Notes: generated by a model not told the origin, from the letters alone. Counted from the stretch's first letter, positions 17,401-28,630 are shown. The stretch: 60,472 nt of DNA from Terriglobia bacterium (GCA_021324365.1 JAJPJE010000011.1:1-60472), one strand, 5' to 3'. Made by a program: numbers and translations.

Positions 17401-18195
17401 GTGCTTCGTCGCAAAGCCAGCGTTTTCAGTGGCTGGCACGGACGGGCATGGGCGGAATCTGCACCTTTGGAGTTGAGACTGCATCCAATTGAACAGACCG
17501 AGGTTCTGCGCGCTGAAAAGCTGAGCAAGGTTTTCCGCTCCGGCAGTTCCGACCTCGTGATCTTTGACAACCTGTCTTTTCAGATTTACGAGGGTGAACT
17601 GGTCGCGATTGTAGGTCAGTCGGGTGCCGGCAAAAGTACCTTATTACATATCCTTAGCGCGCTTGATAGCGCTTCTGAAGGTGACGTATACTGCGCCCAA
17701 CAAAAGCTGAGATCGCTCTCCGAAGAAGCCGCGGCCGGCTTCCGGAACCGGGAGATTGGGTTCGTTTGGCAGTTTCACTATCTGCTACCCGAATTCAATG
17801 CGGTGGAGAACGTGGCGATGCCTCTCTTAATGAGAGGAATGAACCGCGGAAAGGCCGAAGAGGAAGCAAGTAGATGGTTGCGGGAAGTCGGTTTATCCGA
17901 TCGAGCGCACCATAGGTCGGGAGAATTATCCGGGGGTGAGCAACAGCGCGTGGCGATTGCACGCGCCCTGGTAACCAGGCCAAGATTGCTCCTTGCGGAT
18001 GAACCAACCGGCGACCTCGACAACCAGACCGCCGAGGCGGTATTTGAATTGATCGCTAGGCTGCATCGCGACTATCGGCTTACCTCCCTCATAGCTACAC
18101 ATAATCTCGCGTTCGCGCGGCGCTGCGACCGGGTATTCCGGTTGGAGCGGAAACAGCTATTGGAGGTAACACCCGCGAGTTTGCTGTTGGATTAG
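17401..18195 (+). CDS. lolD: Lipoprotein-releasing ABC transporter ATP-binding protein LolD
   Basis: Up to 264 residues; the GTG at 17401 gives a 35-residue extension unlike other LolD proteins, and a TTG near 17467 is an alternative start. Domain motifs are Walker A GQSGAGKST, Q-loop 'IGFVWQFHYLLPEFNAVENV', signature LSGGEQQRVAIARAL, Walker B 'LLLADEPTGDLD' and H-loop 'LIATHNLAFA'. The wording of the Q-loop and the Walker B is specific to the LolD/MacB group. It powers the LolC/E permease encoded upstream. Confidence 0.9.
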   Translation: MLRRKASVFSGWHGRAWAESAPLELRLHPIEQTEVLRAEKLSKVFRSGSSDLVIFDNLSFQIYEGELVAIVGQSGAGKSTLLHILSALDSASEGDVYCAQQKLRSLSEEAAAGFRNREIGFVWQFHYLLPEFNAVENVAMPLLMRGMNRGKAEEEASRWLREVGLSDRAHHRSGELSGGEQQRVAIARALVTRPRLLLADEPTGDLDNQTAEAVFELIARLHRDYRLTSLIATHNLAFARRCDRVFRLERKQLLEVTPASLLLD

Positions 18196-18309
18196 CCGGT
18201 TTGCTGGAAAGACGGTTCCCGCTGAGTGATTTTCAGCGGGTGGGTAAGAACACAGAGGCTGGCGACGAGAAGTCATCGTCCCCTGGGGTCATTAGGAGAG
18301 GGAGACTCA

Positions 18310-20757
<2,448 letters not shown>

Positions 20758-20826
20758 GCTGGAGCCTCACCTTCGCCGCGTCCGTTGCGGCTAAGGTGGG
20801 TTCAAAATCCACATCATGAAGCAAAA

Positions 20827-20854
20827 GGGGAGCCGCAAGGCTCCCCAGCTTTTT
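20827..20854 (+). terminator. Rho-independent terminator of clpC
   Basis: GGGGAGCC (20827-20834), loop GCAA, GGCTCCCC (20839-20846), then AGC and TTTTT. It lies 70 bases past the clpC stop. Confidence 0.85.
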
Positions 20855-20888
20855 GTTGCGCTATTCCTCTTTTTCTCTGCCTTGCGAG

Positions 20889-20924
20889 TATCGTCGGCTC
20901 TTGCGTGGGCCTATGGCCCGCGCC
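20889..20924. repeat. Dispersed repeat family B, partial copy
   Basis: CGTCGGCTCTTGCGTGGGCC followed by TATGGCCCGCGCC. It shares the right half of the family B consensus, with the small palindrome GGGCCTATGGCCC. Confidence 0.55.
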
Positions 20925-21166
20925 ACCCCACGGATTCCTTGCCTGCGGTCATTCTGAGCGAAGCTCGGCGCTTCTGTTTCGCGTCAGCAGGACGCGGCCG
21001 AGCTGCGGGAGGAATGTGTGCATCGCTGGCAGGCTGTCGCGGAGTTTACACCGAAGTTCACCGTCCTTCCCTAAATGGAACTCCCCGGCTAAACTTACGC
21101 CAGCATCGTGCCTCGCGTTATTGGCGATCCTCAAGGCATATCGACACCCTTCATTTGGAGAGGACT

Positions 21167-21685
21167 ATGAGCTTTCTTCTAAAGTCGTCGCGGTTCTGTG
21201 TTGCGCTATGGGTTGCGGTCGCCACGCTGACTGCGCTTCCGGCGTTGGCAGCCAATTTCAGCATCACGCTACAGATCGCGGGCCTGCCTGGGGCTTACGA
21301 AGGCAGTTACAACGCACTGGCATTTGCCTGGGGGCCGGAAGGGGCAGAGACACAACACGGTGTGGCGCCAGAGCTCACGGTTACGATTCCTGATGATGCC
21401 AGCAGCGTCACCCTCATGCAGTCTGCCAATTCGCGGCAGACGTTCGCAACCGCAGACCTGCAGGCTGTGACATCAGGTTTGGCAGTGGTTTCGATTCACA
21501 TGACCAACGTGCGCATTCAATCCGTTCACGTGGCTGCCAACATCGCAGGTCTGTATACGCAGCCGGTACAGATGGTGACACTCGTCTTCGATAGCGTCGA
21601 ATACACGTATCAGCCCGTCAATGTCATTGGTCAGAAAAATGGGCCTCCAGTGACATATTCGGCGACATTCCATCGAAATCGGTAA
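21167..21685 (+). CDS. Exported protein resembling the Hcp (type VI secretion tube) fold
   Basis: 172 residues from ATG 21167, preceded by GGAGAGG. MSFLLKSSRFCVALWVAVAT plus 'LTALPALAA' is a strong Sec signal peptide. The mature part has an Hcp-like layout: an opening beta strand 'FSITLQIAGLPGAYEGSYNA', an 'AFAWGPEG' strand-turn where Hcp has a Ser/Trp-Gly motif, and a closing 'VQMVTLVFDSVEYTYQPVNV' strand pair like the conserved 'VxLxFxKVExxYxP' of Hcp. Family Hcp proteins have no signal peptide and are secreted through T6SS; this one would be exported by Sec, and no T6SS gene is in the window. The assignment is by pattern only and could be wrong. Confidence 0.55.
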   Translation: MSFLLKSSRFCVALWVAVATLTALPALAANFSITLQIAGLPGAYEGSYNALAFAWGPEGAETQHGVAPELTVTIPDDASSVTLMQSANSRQTFATADLQAVTSGLAVVSIHMTNVRIQSVHVAANIAGLYTQPVQMVTLVFDSVEYTYQPVNVIGQKNGPPVTYSATFHRNR

Positions 21686-21759
21686 AACAAGCATTCCACA
21701 CCTTTTTGGTGGCTGGGGACGCTGACAAACAAGCGTGGTCGAGTGGAGCGCCGTATTCT

Positions 21760-22293
21760 TCATTTCTGCAGCAACTGCTTGAACTCCTCCTCGATCTGCG
21801 GCAGGTCTGTTCCGCCAACGTGCTTGTGATAGATCTGGCCGTCGCGTCCGATGACGAAGGTTACTGGCAAACCGAGCACACCGCCGTAGGCATCGGCCAG
21901 CTTAGCGTCCCCAACTGCCACCGGGTAATCGATTCCAAACTGCTGCACAAATCCGGGCACTGGTTTCTCACTGTCGTCCATGGAAATGCCGATCACCTGC
22001 AGTCCCTGCGGGCCGTATTGCTTCTGCCACCCGACCAGTTTGGGGATCTCAGCGCGGCACGGCGCGCACCATGTGGCCCAGAAATCGAGAAGCACGACTT
22101 TTCCTTTGTAATCAGCAAGTGTGAGGGGCTGGCCACTGATGGCTTTCAGCGTGAAGTCGGGTGCAGGTCCGAGTGTGGCCGTGTTGCCGGCGGCCGCGGT
22201 GGCGACTGGAGTGCGACGGCGCGGCCGGAACCCGAAATAGACGCCAACGGCAATCGCAAGAATAAACAGAGCGACAAGCAGCTTCCTGGGCAA
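21760..22293 (-). CDS. TlpA/ResA-like thiol-disulfide oxidoreductase
   Basis: 177 residues. An N-terminal membrane anchor or signal (KLLVALFILAIAVGVYFGF) precedes a thioredoxin fold: 'LGPAPDFTLKAISGQPLTLA' , active site 'FWATWCAPCRAEIP' (WCxPC), cis-Pro in 'GLPVTFVIGRDGQIY'. It is expected to reduce disulfides in the periplasm, for instance in c-type cytochrome assembly. The start is a TTG one base after the stop of the rhodanese gene, with GGGGGAG overlapping that stop, so translation of the two genes is tightly coupled. Confidence 0.92.
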   Translation of the reverse strand: MPRKLLVALFILAIAVGVYFGFRPRRRTPVATAAAGNTATLGPAPDFTLKAISGQPLTLADYKGKVVLLDFWATWCAPCRAEIPKLVGWQKQYGPQGLQVIGISMDDSEKPVPGFVQQFGIDYPVAVGDAKLADAYGGVLGLPVTFVIGRDGQIYHKHVGGTDLPQIEEEFKQLLQK

Positions 22294-22294
22294 G

Positions 22295-22756
22295 CTACTC
22301 CCCCTTCTCGGTGGGATAGCCCTTGCTCACCCAGTCCGCACCGAAGTTCTGAGCGATATAGAGCACTTTCACGTTCGTAAAACCCATCGAGTGCAATAAC
22401 TGATACGCAGGTTGCACGTTTGGACAGTGCCACCAGGGACAGCAGCCGCAATAAAGAACAATGGCCTTGTTTTTCGGCAAGCTCGCCACGCGCTTTTCCA
22501 GTTGCTGGATTCCTTCAGCCTGACTTGCGGCGCCGACATATTCCGCACCAGGAATACGCGCCTGCTGATAGAGCTTTTGAAATCCGACCTGAAAGATCAG
22601 CGGCTTGGTGGCAGAGTTCTTCTGAAGAATTTTCGCAAGTTCTTCTGGCTGAACGAGAGCGGAGTTTGGAATGTCTGCGGCAGCGGAGCGACCAGACGCA
22701 GCGATCACTGCCAGAAGAATTGCGGGCAAGAGAAACAGCCGATTTTGCTTTCTCAT
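22295..22756 (-). CDS. Exported rhodanese-like protein with Cys-rich active-site loop
   Basis: 153 residues from ATG 22756, which has a GGAG site. Residues 1-29 are a signal peptide (RLFLLPAILLAVIAASGRSA). The rhodanese fold begins 'VQPEELAKILQKNSATKPLI', and the expected active-site loop reads 'IVLYCGCCPWWHCPNVQPAY', with four Cys where classical rhodaneses have one, followed by 'LHSMGFTNVKVLY'. The extra Cys could form a disulfide or bind a metal. The downstream TlpA-like gene is its likely redox partner in the periplasm. Sulfur-transfer chemistry is inferred from the fold only. Confidence 0.82.
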   Translation of the reverse strand: MRKQNRLFLLPAILLAVIAASGRSAAADIPNSALVQPEELAKILQKNSATKPLIFQVGFQKLYQQARIPGAEYVGAASQAEGIQQLEKRVASLPKNKAIVLYCGCCPWWHCPNVQPAYQLLHSMGFTNVKVLYIAQNFGADWVSKGYPTEKGE

Positions 22757-22900
22757 GAGCAGCTCCATTATCGGCAAGATGCAGGCAAGCCCGCAACTTC
22801 GGCGTTAGTCACGTGACGAGAGTACGCTGTCTTGCGGCAACTACACGGAAACCCTGAAAATTAGGTACTATCAATAGAAAGTATTCTTATCGGAGTATTC

Positions 22901-23131
22901 ATGGTAAAACGTCGTGGCAATCCGAACTGGGGTAAGCCGGAAGTGGCACCAGTCACCGCAGCTCCCAGTGCCTTTGAACAGATCGTAAGACGACTTAAAT
23001 TGTCTCCACACGAGTATGTAGATTCCCAGGCGCTCCGCGATTGGGTTCTGAAGAACAAAGACTCGAAGTACGTCCCGCAGGATTTGCTGAAGGCATGGGG
23101 ATTTGGCGTGCGAAGCGATATCGACGGATAG
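22901..23131 (+). CDS. Small conserved-looking protein, unknown
   Basis: 76 residues; ATG 22901 follows CGGAG. The N-terminus MVKRRGNPNWGKP is basic and looks like a motif shared by small uncharacterised bacterial proteins. The rest, 'FEQIVRRLKLSPHEYVDSQA' and 'LRDWVLKNKDSKYVPQDLLK', is predicted helical, and the protein ends 'AWGFGVRSDIDG'. No Cys or membrane segment is present. It may be a small nucleic-acid-binding or regulatory protein. It is divergent from the rhodanese gene, with a 144-base shared promoter region. Confidence 0.6.
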   Translation: MVKRRGNPNWGKPEVAPVTAAPSAFEQIVRRLKLSPHEYVDSQALRDWVLKNKDSKYVPQDLLKAWGFGVRSDIDG

Positions 23132-23281
23132 CCCACTTGCTGGTCAACGCCGTACCTGCATGCGACTCCTTTTTTGGCTGTCATGTCGAACGCAGCAAGA
23201 CAGCCCTATTCCGGCAAGGTTGTTTAGGTAGCGATTCCTCGCTTTGTGCGGAATGAGTATCTCACCCCCGGCTCGGAGCAA

Positions 23282-24379
23282 TCAGCCCCACACCTCTCCA
23301 AACACCCGGTACCAGTTCCCTCCCAACACTTTCTCGATCGTCGCGCCCTTATACCCGCGCTTCTGTAACTCGCCAGCAATCAGCTCGAACTTTCTCGGCC
23401 CGTTGAAATCCGGAACATAGGGATAGCGGTCCTCTTCCGGCGCGCTGATTCCTGCGGCTTTGCGTCGCGCTACGTCTTCTTTGAACGCCTTTTCCTGATC
23501 GGGCGTAAGCTCTACCTTCTCGATCCCACCGTCGGTGCCTATGCCCACATGATCCTCGCCGCACACTTTTAGCATGTGCTCCAGGTGCTGCATCACCAAC
23601 TCTTTCGATGGCTGATTGGGTGCGCCGCCAAGGTAAGGCATGAGATAAAGGCCGACCATGCCGCCTTTGTCGGCTGCGGCTTTCAGTTCGCTGTCGTATT
23701 TATTGCGCGGATGTTCGTGAACAGCATTGCACCCGGTATGCGTGATCAGAGGAGGCTTCGTTGACGCCGCGATTCCCTCAGCAGTCGTTTTGTGACCGCA
23801 ATGGCTCAGGTCGACGGCAACTCCTTCCGCATTCATCCTCGCGATTGCTTCCTGACCAGCCTTGCTCAGCCCCGCATTGGCTGGTTCCAGACAACCATCG
23901 CCGAGCAAACTGCGCCGGTTATAAGTAAGCTGCATGATGCGCACTCCGAGACGGCGGAACGTTGTAATGCGCTCAAGGTCGCTGTCGAATGGTTGCGGAT
24001 GCTGGAACGCGAAAATAAAGCCGAGCTTCTTCTCCTTCTTTGCCGCTGCAAGGTCGGCCTGCTTACGAATCAACATGAACTGTGACGGATACGCTTCTGC
24101 GATCTGTTGCACGAATGCTATGTAAGGAACCGTCGCCTCGAAGCTGGGCATTGAGACCGTCCAATTGATCGCCGTGATTCCCGACTCAGCCGCCGCCTTC
24201 AATGCGGCTTGCTTAAGGGGAAGCCCTTCGGAAGGATCAGCCAATTCCGACGAAGAATCGATTACCATCGCTCCGTCGTAAACTGCAGCGATTGAAGTAT
24301 CCGCGAACATCTCCTCCCGTTTTAGTGTTGCGGCAAGTGCAGCACTTCCGGTAACCGCAAGAAAGGCTCTGCGATCCAT
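23282..24379 (-). CDS. M19 membrane-dipeptidase homologue lacking metal ligands
   Basis: 365 residues with an RR-containing N-terminal signal (MDRRAFLAVTGSAALAATL), possibly Tat. The TIM-barrel of peptidase family M19 is clear: 'FRRLGVRIMQLTYNRRSLLG', 'GVAVDLSHCGHKTTAEGIAA', 'PLITHTGCNAVHEHPRN' and 'DHVGIGTDGGIEKV'. Two of the usual ligand positions are altered: the family's DGHND motif reads VIDSSSEL, and the bridging Glu after strand 3 reads Gln in 'FIFAFQHPQPFD'. The two later His and the Asp are kept. It is therefore either inactive as a dinuclear zinc peptidase or specialised. Renal-dipeptidase-type enzymes cleave dipeptides, including D-residues. Confidence 0.87.
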   Translation of the reverse strand: MDRRAFLAVTGSAALAATLKREEMFADTSIAAVYDGAMVIDSSSELADPSEGLPLKQAALKAAAESGITAINWTVSMPSFEATVPYIAFVQQIAEAYPSQFMLIRKQADLAAAKKEKKLGFIFAFQHPQPFDSDLERITTFRRLGVRIMQLTYNRRSLLGDGCLEPANAGLSKAGQEAIARMNAEGVAVDLSHCGHKTTAEGIAASTKPPLITHTGCNAVHEHPRNKYDSELKAAADKGGMVGLYLMPYLGGAPNQPSKELVMQHLEHMLKVCGEDHVGIGTDGGIEKVELTPDQEKAFKEDVARRKAAGISAPEEDRYPYVPDFNGPRKFELIAGELQKRGYKGATIEKVLGGNWYRVFGEVWG

Positions 24380-24602
24380 AGGGTCCTCTGGGTTGGGTTA
24401 AGCGGTACATTACCTGATGGGATCGAACCGTCGGGCGTCACAAACTTTTCACCACAATTGCGCCCGCAGTATAGCAACTTAGCAGTAGACTTCAGGGAAA
24501 GGCAATCTCTGGCGAAGCGGCTTATCCTGCTGAAACTACAGCTATCGTGTGAGAACCGAGATGTTCCCAATCTGCACCGTTTCTGCGACAATAAAGAGAC
24601 AC

Positions 24603-24866
24603 ATGGAATTGCTCCTCTACTCCAGCAAGTGGTGCCCCGACTGCCGCGAAGCCAAGCGCTTCCTGGCCCAACACAACATCCTTTATCGCGAAATCGATAT
24701 CGAGCACACTCCCGGCGCCGCCGACGAAGTGATTCGCCGCACAGGAAAACGTGCCATTCCTCAGTTTGTCATCAACGGCCAGTGGGTGCAGCCGTATCGC
24801 CCGGGTGAGGGCTTTTTGTACGAAGAGATGAGCGAGTTGCTTGGCGTCGGCCAACGCGGGCAGTAA
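24603..24866 (+). CDS. Glutaredoxin-like protein
   Basis: 87 residues from ATG 24603, giving the usual glutaredoxin length. The fold signature is MELLLYSSKWCPDCREAKRF (active site CPDC), then 'ILYREIDIEHTPGAADEV' and the cis-Pro loop 'KRAIPQFVINGQWVQPYRPG'. The active site CPDC rather than CPYC resembles NrdH/thioredoxin-like small redox proteins. It is cytosolic and would reduce disulfides or glutathionylated targets. The ComEA-like gene follows after 61 bases. Confidence 0.88.
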   Translation: MELLLYSSKWCPDCREAKRFLAQHNILYREIDIEHTPGAADEVIRRTGKRAIPQFVINGQWVQPYRPGEGFLYEEMSELLGVGQRGQ

Positions 24867-24927
24867 TTAGCCGCTTCCTACCACCTCAGCTACAATACCC
24901 GCGCAGTTTAGACAGGAGGAATACGTA

Positions 24928-25257
24928 ATGAAGAACGTACGTTCCGTTTCCCGCCTTGTTCTGCTGCTGATGCTGGCACTCAGCCTTGCTTCGCCGGTCT
25001 TCAGCCAAACCAGTTCAAAGAAGTCGACCAAACCGAGCGCGGCGTCGGCTGCGCCCGCCACCGAGAAGCTGGATATCAACACTGCCACCAAGGAGCAGTT
25101 GGACAATCTGCCCGGCATCGGCGCAGCGTATTCACAGAAGATCATCGATCACCGCCCTTACAGGTCAAAAAGTGATCTGGTTACGAAGAAAGTCATTCCT
25201 CAATCCACCTATAACAAGATCAAAGACCAGATCATCGCGAAACAGGCGGCTAAATAG
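24928..25257 (+). CDS. ComEA-like exported helix-hairpin-helix DNA-binding protein
   Basis: 109 residues; ATG 24928 follows AGGAGGA. Residues 1-27 are a signal peptide ([17 protein letters not shown]). After a Ser/Lys/Ala linker comes a HhH repeat pair: '[20 protein letters not shown]' is the ComEA signature, then '[20 protein letters not shown]' and '[15 protein letters not shown]'. ComEA binds incoming double-stranded DNA in the periplasm during natural transformation; short single-HhH versions are also common in genomes without competence. ComF is encoded about 6 kb away. Confidence 0.88.
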   Translation: MKNVRSVSRLVLLLMLALSLASPVFSQTSSKKSTKPSAASAAPATEKLDINTATKEQLDNLPGIGAAYSQKIIDHRPYRSKSDLVTKKVIPQSTYNKIKDQIIAKQAAK

Positions 25258-25454
25258 AAGGTCAACACACTGGCCCGGTTGCGATTTTTGTCAGCCGGGC
25301 TCTCCATCCCGATTTGTTCGACTGTATTCGCGAGCTCACCATTTCCCTGCTATTTAGGCATCTCTGTACCAGCGGCGCGAAACAAATAAGTAGATTCGTC
25401 GGCGTCCGGCTCGGCAGATCTCGCGCGAGTGTTTAGGCCCGATGGTGGTGATGC

Positions 25455-26351
25455 ATGTCGCGCTTGATCCAACTGGTCGCCCCAACCTTCCTTGCTCTTC
25501 TATTAGGAATTCAACTCGTTCCCGCACACCCCGACACCGAAAATCTGCAGAAACAGGTCAACCACCTTTCTGCGGAAATCAACCGCTTGCACCAGGAACA
25601 GGCGATGCCGTCACTGGTGCTGCAGCAGCACCGCGATTCCATCTGCTACATCTACAGCGTCTACAGCTTCCAGGTTCCAGGTTCGGCGCAGTCAGAACAT
25701 CGCACCCGGGTTTCCGGCACCGGATTCGTAATCGGAAGCGGCCTGATCGCCACAAACCGGCATGTCGTGCAACCGTGGTACGAAGATCCGGACGACGAAG
25801 CACGCATCAGCAGTGGCGAGAAGCCCAGGGTTGAAAGGATCATCGCATTTTTCCCGACCATGGCGAAATACGTTCCGCTGTTCGACGTACAGGTATCGCC
25901 TGACCAGGATCTCGCGGTAGCGCGCTTTTTCCCGACCGCCGCAATGAAAGGAATCCACCCCATCGCGCTCGCGGCGAACAAGCCCACACCCGGAGATCCC
26001 GTCGTAGTCGTGGGATATCCCCTCGGCGTCTCTGCCATGCTCGCCAAATCACCGCGAAATGTATTCAGCCGGCTCGCCTCCAAGAAAGATGCCATCGAGA
26101 TTGCAACCGATCTCGCGCAGCACGATCTGATCCGGCCTTCCTCCACTTGTGGACACGTCAGCGACCTGGTGGGTGAAAAAGTCATTTACGACGCGCCCAC
26201 AGCGCAAGGCGGAAGTGGCGGACCTGTGTTCAACTCCAATGGCGAAGTAATCGCCGTGAACGCAGCCTATATCGACGGTTTTTCCGGCGGCACAATCGGC
26301 ATTACGACGGAGGCGCTGAAGCCACTACTGAAGAAAGCAGAGAGTCAGTAG
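25455..26351 (+). CDS. Exported trypsin-like serine protease without PDZ domain
   Basis: 298 residues. Signal peptide LVAPTFLALLLGIQLVPA, a short coiled segment, then a chymotrypsin-fold protease. The triad is visible: His in 'LIATNRHVVQPWYE', Asp in 'SPDQDLAVARF' and Ser in 'APTAQGGSGGPVFNSNGEVI'. It resembles HtrA/DegP protease domains but stops after the protease domain (no PDZ), and has an unusual insertion of about 40 residues between His and Asp. ATG at 25455 is assumed. It should act in the periplasm on misfolded or specific proteins. Confidence 0.88.
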   Translation: MSRLIQLVAPTFLALLLGIQLVPAHPDTENLQKQVNHLSAEINRLHQEQAMPSLVLQQHRDSICYIYSVYSFQVPGSAQSEHRTRVSGTGFVIGSGLIATNRHVVQPWYEDPDDEARISSGEKPRVERIIAFFPTMAKYVPLFDVQVSPDQDLAVARFFPTAAMKGIHPIALAANKPTPGDPVVVVGYPLGVSAMLAKSPRNVFSRLASKKDAIEIATDLAQHDLIRPSSTCGHVSDLVGEKVIYDAPTAQGGSGGPVFNSNGEVIAVNAAYIDGFSGGTIGITTEALKPLLKKAESQ

Positions 26352-26374
26352 CATCTTGCCGTTGCTGCGGCAAA

Positions 26375-28468
26375 TCACTTCACATGCTCATCTACCCACC
26401 CGTTCACCGTCTCATACCACAACTTGCTGTTTTGCGGCTTGAGCACCCAGTGGCCTTCGTCTGGGAAATAGAGCATCTTTGACGGCACCTTCAGCAGTTG
26501 CAAGTACGTGAACAACTCAAGGCCCTGCGAGACATCGAGGCGGTAATCGAGTTGGCCATGGACAACGAGCGTTGGGGTCTTGAACTTCGTGGCGAAGTTA
26601 TTCGGCGACCACTTTTCGTAGGTCTTGCGATTAGTCCAGGGGGTGCCCTGGAACTCCCATAGCGGGAACCATAGTTCTTCGGTTGAACCGAATGCCGAGA
26701 TGGTGTCGAACATACCATCATGCGAGACGAGGCACTTGAAACGATCGGTGTGGCCGAGAATCCAGTCGATCATGTAGCCACCATACGACGCGCCCAGAGC
26801 GCACTCGCGCGTCTTGTCGATGAACGGATACTTCTGCTCCGCGTAGTCGAGGCCCTTCATCAGGTCGACATACGGCTTGCCGCCCCAGTCGCCGTTGATC
26901 TCATCGATGAACTTCTGCCCGTATCCGGTCGAGCCGCGCGGGTTGATCATGATGACGACGTAGCCATTTGCCGCAAACAGTTCGGGATTCCAGCGGAAGG
27001 ACCAGTCATTGCCCCACGCGCCTTGTGGTCCGCCGTGGATCAGGAATTTCACTGGATACTTCTTGTGGGCATCGAAGTTTGGCGGCTTGAGCAGAAACCC
27101 TTGGACTTTGGTTTTGCTCGCGCCGGTGAACCAGAAGGATTCGAGCGGCTGCATGGAGACCTGGGAGAGAACGCCGTCATTGAGATGAGTCAGCGCTGCT
27201 ATATTCGTCACCGACGTACAGTTCAAATCAACATAGTCGGGAGGAGTGGCATCGCAAGGTTTGCCTTGCGGCTTTGCTGTGTAAATCTCGTTGGGCGCAG
27301 CTATCGTCATCCGGTCAAAAAACAGGCTGCCATCAGGACCAACCTGAAGACTGTCATTGAATCCAGCGACTACTTCTTCAGGTACCGTCCCTGGGCTCGC
27401 GCTGACTTGCAATCGGAAAATCGGGGCGTCGCCTCGATTTTCGGCTGTGAAGAAGATGCGCTGCGAATCCGGCGCCCACGCAAAGCTCTCTACCCAACGA
27501 TCAAAGCCCTCCGTCAGGTTCTTTATCTCACCCGACTGCCGGTTGTAGATCACCAGGCGAAACCGGTCGCTCTCGTAACCAGCGCGCTTTTGCATCCGCC
27601 AGGCGATCCATTTGCCATCAGGCGAATAAAGCGGTGTCGAATCACTCCCCGGGCTGGTGCTGATCTTCTTTGGCGTGCCACCTGCCGTCGGCACAATGAA
27701 GATCTCATTGTTCGTCGACGCCGCCGGAACCTCGTCGATGTTGCTGGTGAACGCCACTTCCTTCCCGTCCGGCGAGAAGGCATACATGTCTTGCCCGCCC
27801 AACGAGAATGGTGGAGCATCGTGTTCACCCGGCGTCAGATCGCGCGCAACGCCCCCGGTCGCGGCCACTGCGAAAATATGCGTCCGCTTCCCGAGGTTAT
27901 AGCTCGACCAGTGCCGATAAAACAGGTGCGTCCAGATCTGGGCCTTTACAGGCGAAGAGGCTCTCTCCTCATTGCGCTTTTTGTTGCACGCATCGTCCGG
28001 ACAATCCGGATACACCTCTGACGTAAACAGGATGGTCGATCCATCGGGGGACCAGATCTCTCCATCGGCGCCCGTCGAAATCGAGGTGATCTTCGTGGGC
28101 TCTCCCCGCAATGTCACTGTGTTTGGATCGAAATCCCATGCCCATACCTGCTGCGCTCCATCGCGATCCGATAGAAAAGCCAGCTTCTTCCCATCCGGCG
28201 ACCACCGCGGACGATCTTCTCCCGGTCCTGAGGTGAGCTGCTTCGCCTCGCCACCGGCGGCGGGAATAACCCAGAGATGTGGCGTTTTGGTGTTCTTCTC
28301 GAGATTCACATCAGTCGCGCTGAAGGCAACCCACTTGCCATCTGGCGAAAGTACCGGCTCGTTCACCCTTTTTAACGCCATCATGTCTTCGAAGGTAAAA
28401 GGCCGCTTGGCCTGCGCAACCCCGAACCCGCTGAACAGGACTAAGTACGTGATGAGGCGACGGATCAT
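26375..28468 (-). CDS. S9C-type prolyl oligopeptidase/acylaminoacyl-peptidase
   Basis: 697 residues with a signal peptide (LITYLVLFSGFGVAQAKRPF). An N-terminal WD/TolB-like propeller ('VNEPVLSPDGKWVAFSATDV', 'RPRWSPDGKKLAFLSDRDGA', 'MYAFSPDGKEVAFTSNID') leads to an alpha/beta-hydrolase domain. Catalytic Ser lies in 'ECALGASYGGYMIDW', Asp in 'TPTLVVHGQLDYRLDVSQ' and His in 'FPDEGHWVLKPQN'. It hydrolyses short peptides or acyl-peptides, probably in the periplasm. It is divergent from the LolA-like gene with a 162-base gap. Confidence 0.95.
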   Translation of the reverse strand: MIRRLITYLVLFSGFGVAQAKRPFTFEDMMALKRVNEPVLSPDGKWVAFSATDVNLEKNTKTPHLWVIPAAGGEAKQLTSGPGEDRPRWSPDGKKLAFLSDRDGAQQVWAWDFDPNTVTLRGEPTKITSISTGADGEIWSPDGSTILFTSEVYPDCPDDACNKKRNEERASSPVKAQIWTHLFYRHWSSYNLGKRTHIFAVAATGGVARDLTPGEHDAPPFSLGGQDMYAFSPDGKEVAFTSNIDEVPAASTNNEIFIVPTAGGTPKKISTSPGSDSTPLYSPDGKWIAWRMQKRAGYESDRFRLVIYNRQSGEIKNLTEGFDRWVESFAWAPDSQRIFFTAENRGDAPIFRLQVSASPGTVPEEVVAGFNDSLQVGPDGSLFFDRMTIAAPNEIYTAKPQGKPCDATPPDYVDLNCTSVTNIAALTHLNDGVLSQVSMQPLESFWFTGASKTKVQGFLLKPPNFDAHKKYPVKFLIHGGPQGAWGNDWSFRWNPELFAANGYVVIMINPRGSTGYGQKFIDEINGDWGGKPYVDLMKGLDYAEQKYPFIDKTRECALGASYGGYMIDWILGHTDRFKCLVSHDGMFDTISAFGSTEELWFPLWEFQGTPWTNRKTYEKWSPNNFATKFKTPTLVVHGQLDYRLDVSQGLELFTYLQLLKVPSKMLYFPDEGHWVLKPQNSKLWYETVNGWVDEHVK

Positions 28469-28630
28469 GAAGCCATTCTCCTGGGCAAACCCGTAACTCT
28501 ACCGGGCCAAACGGAGAAAAGTCTAGGACTTGCAACAGCAACCCTCGACGGAGACTGTTTTCGGCCTAATACATATGTTTTGGGGCAGTTGGAAAACAAA
28601 CTTCCGGCGCTTGCGTTTACACTAGAAGCT

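Larger units (their letters stand above)
20758..21166. other. Intergenic region after clpC
   Basis: 409 bases without a supported gene. It contains the clpC terminator, a family B repeat (20889-20924) and a copy of the dispersed sequence GTCATTCTGAGCGAAGC (from 20948). An open frame runs through it into the next gene, but it translates the terminator and the repeats, so it is not counted as coding. Confidence 0.6.

Noticed and set aside
20816-21166. In-frame N-terminal extension of the Hcp-like gene
   Set aside because: It would translate the clpC terminator hairpin and two dispersed repeats; the ATG at 21167 has its own ribosome site and a signal peptide.
26720-28021. 433-codon open frame on the plus strand
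   Set aside because: It is entirely antisense to the S9 peptidase gene, and its translation is Arg/Val/Ile-rich with no family pattern.
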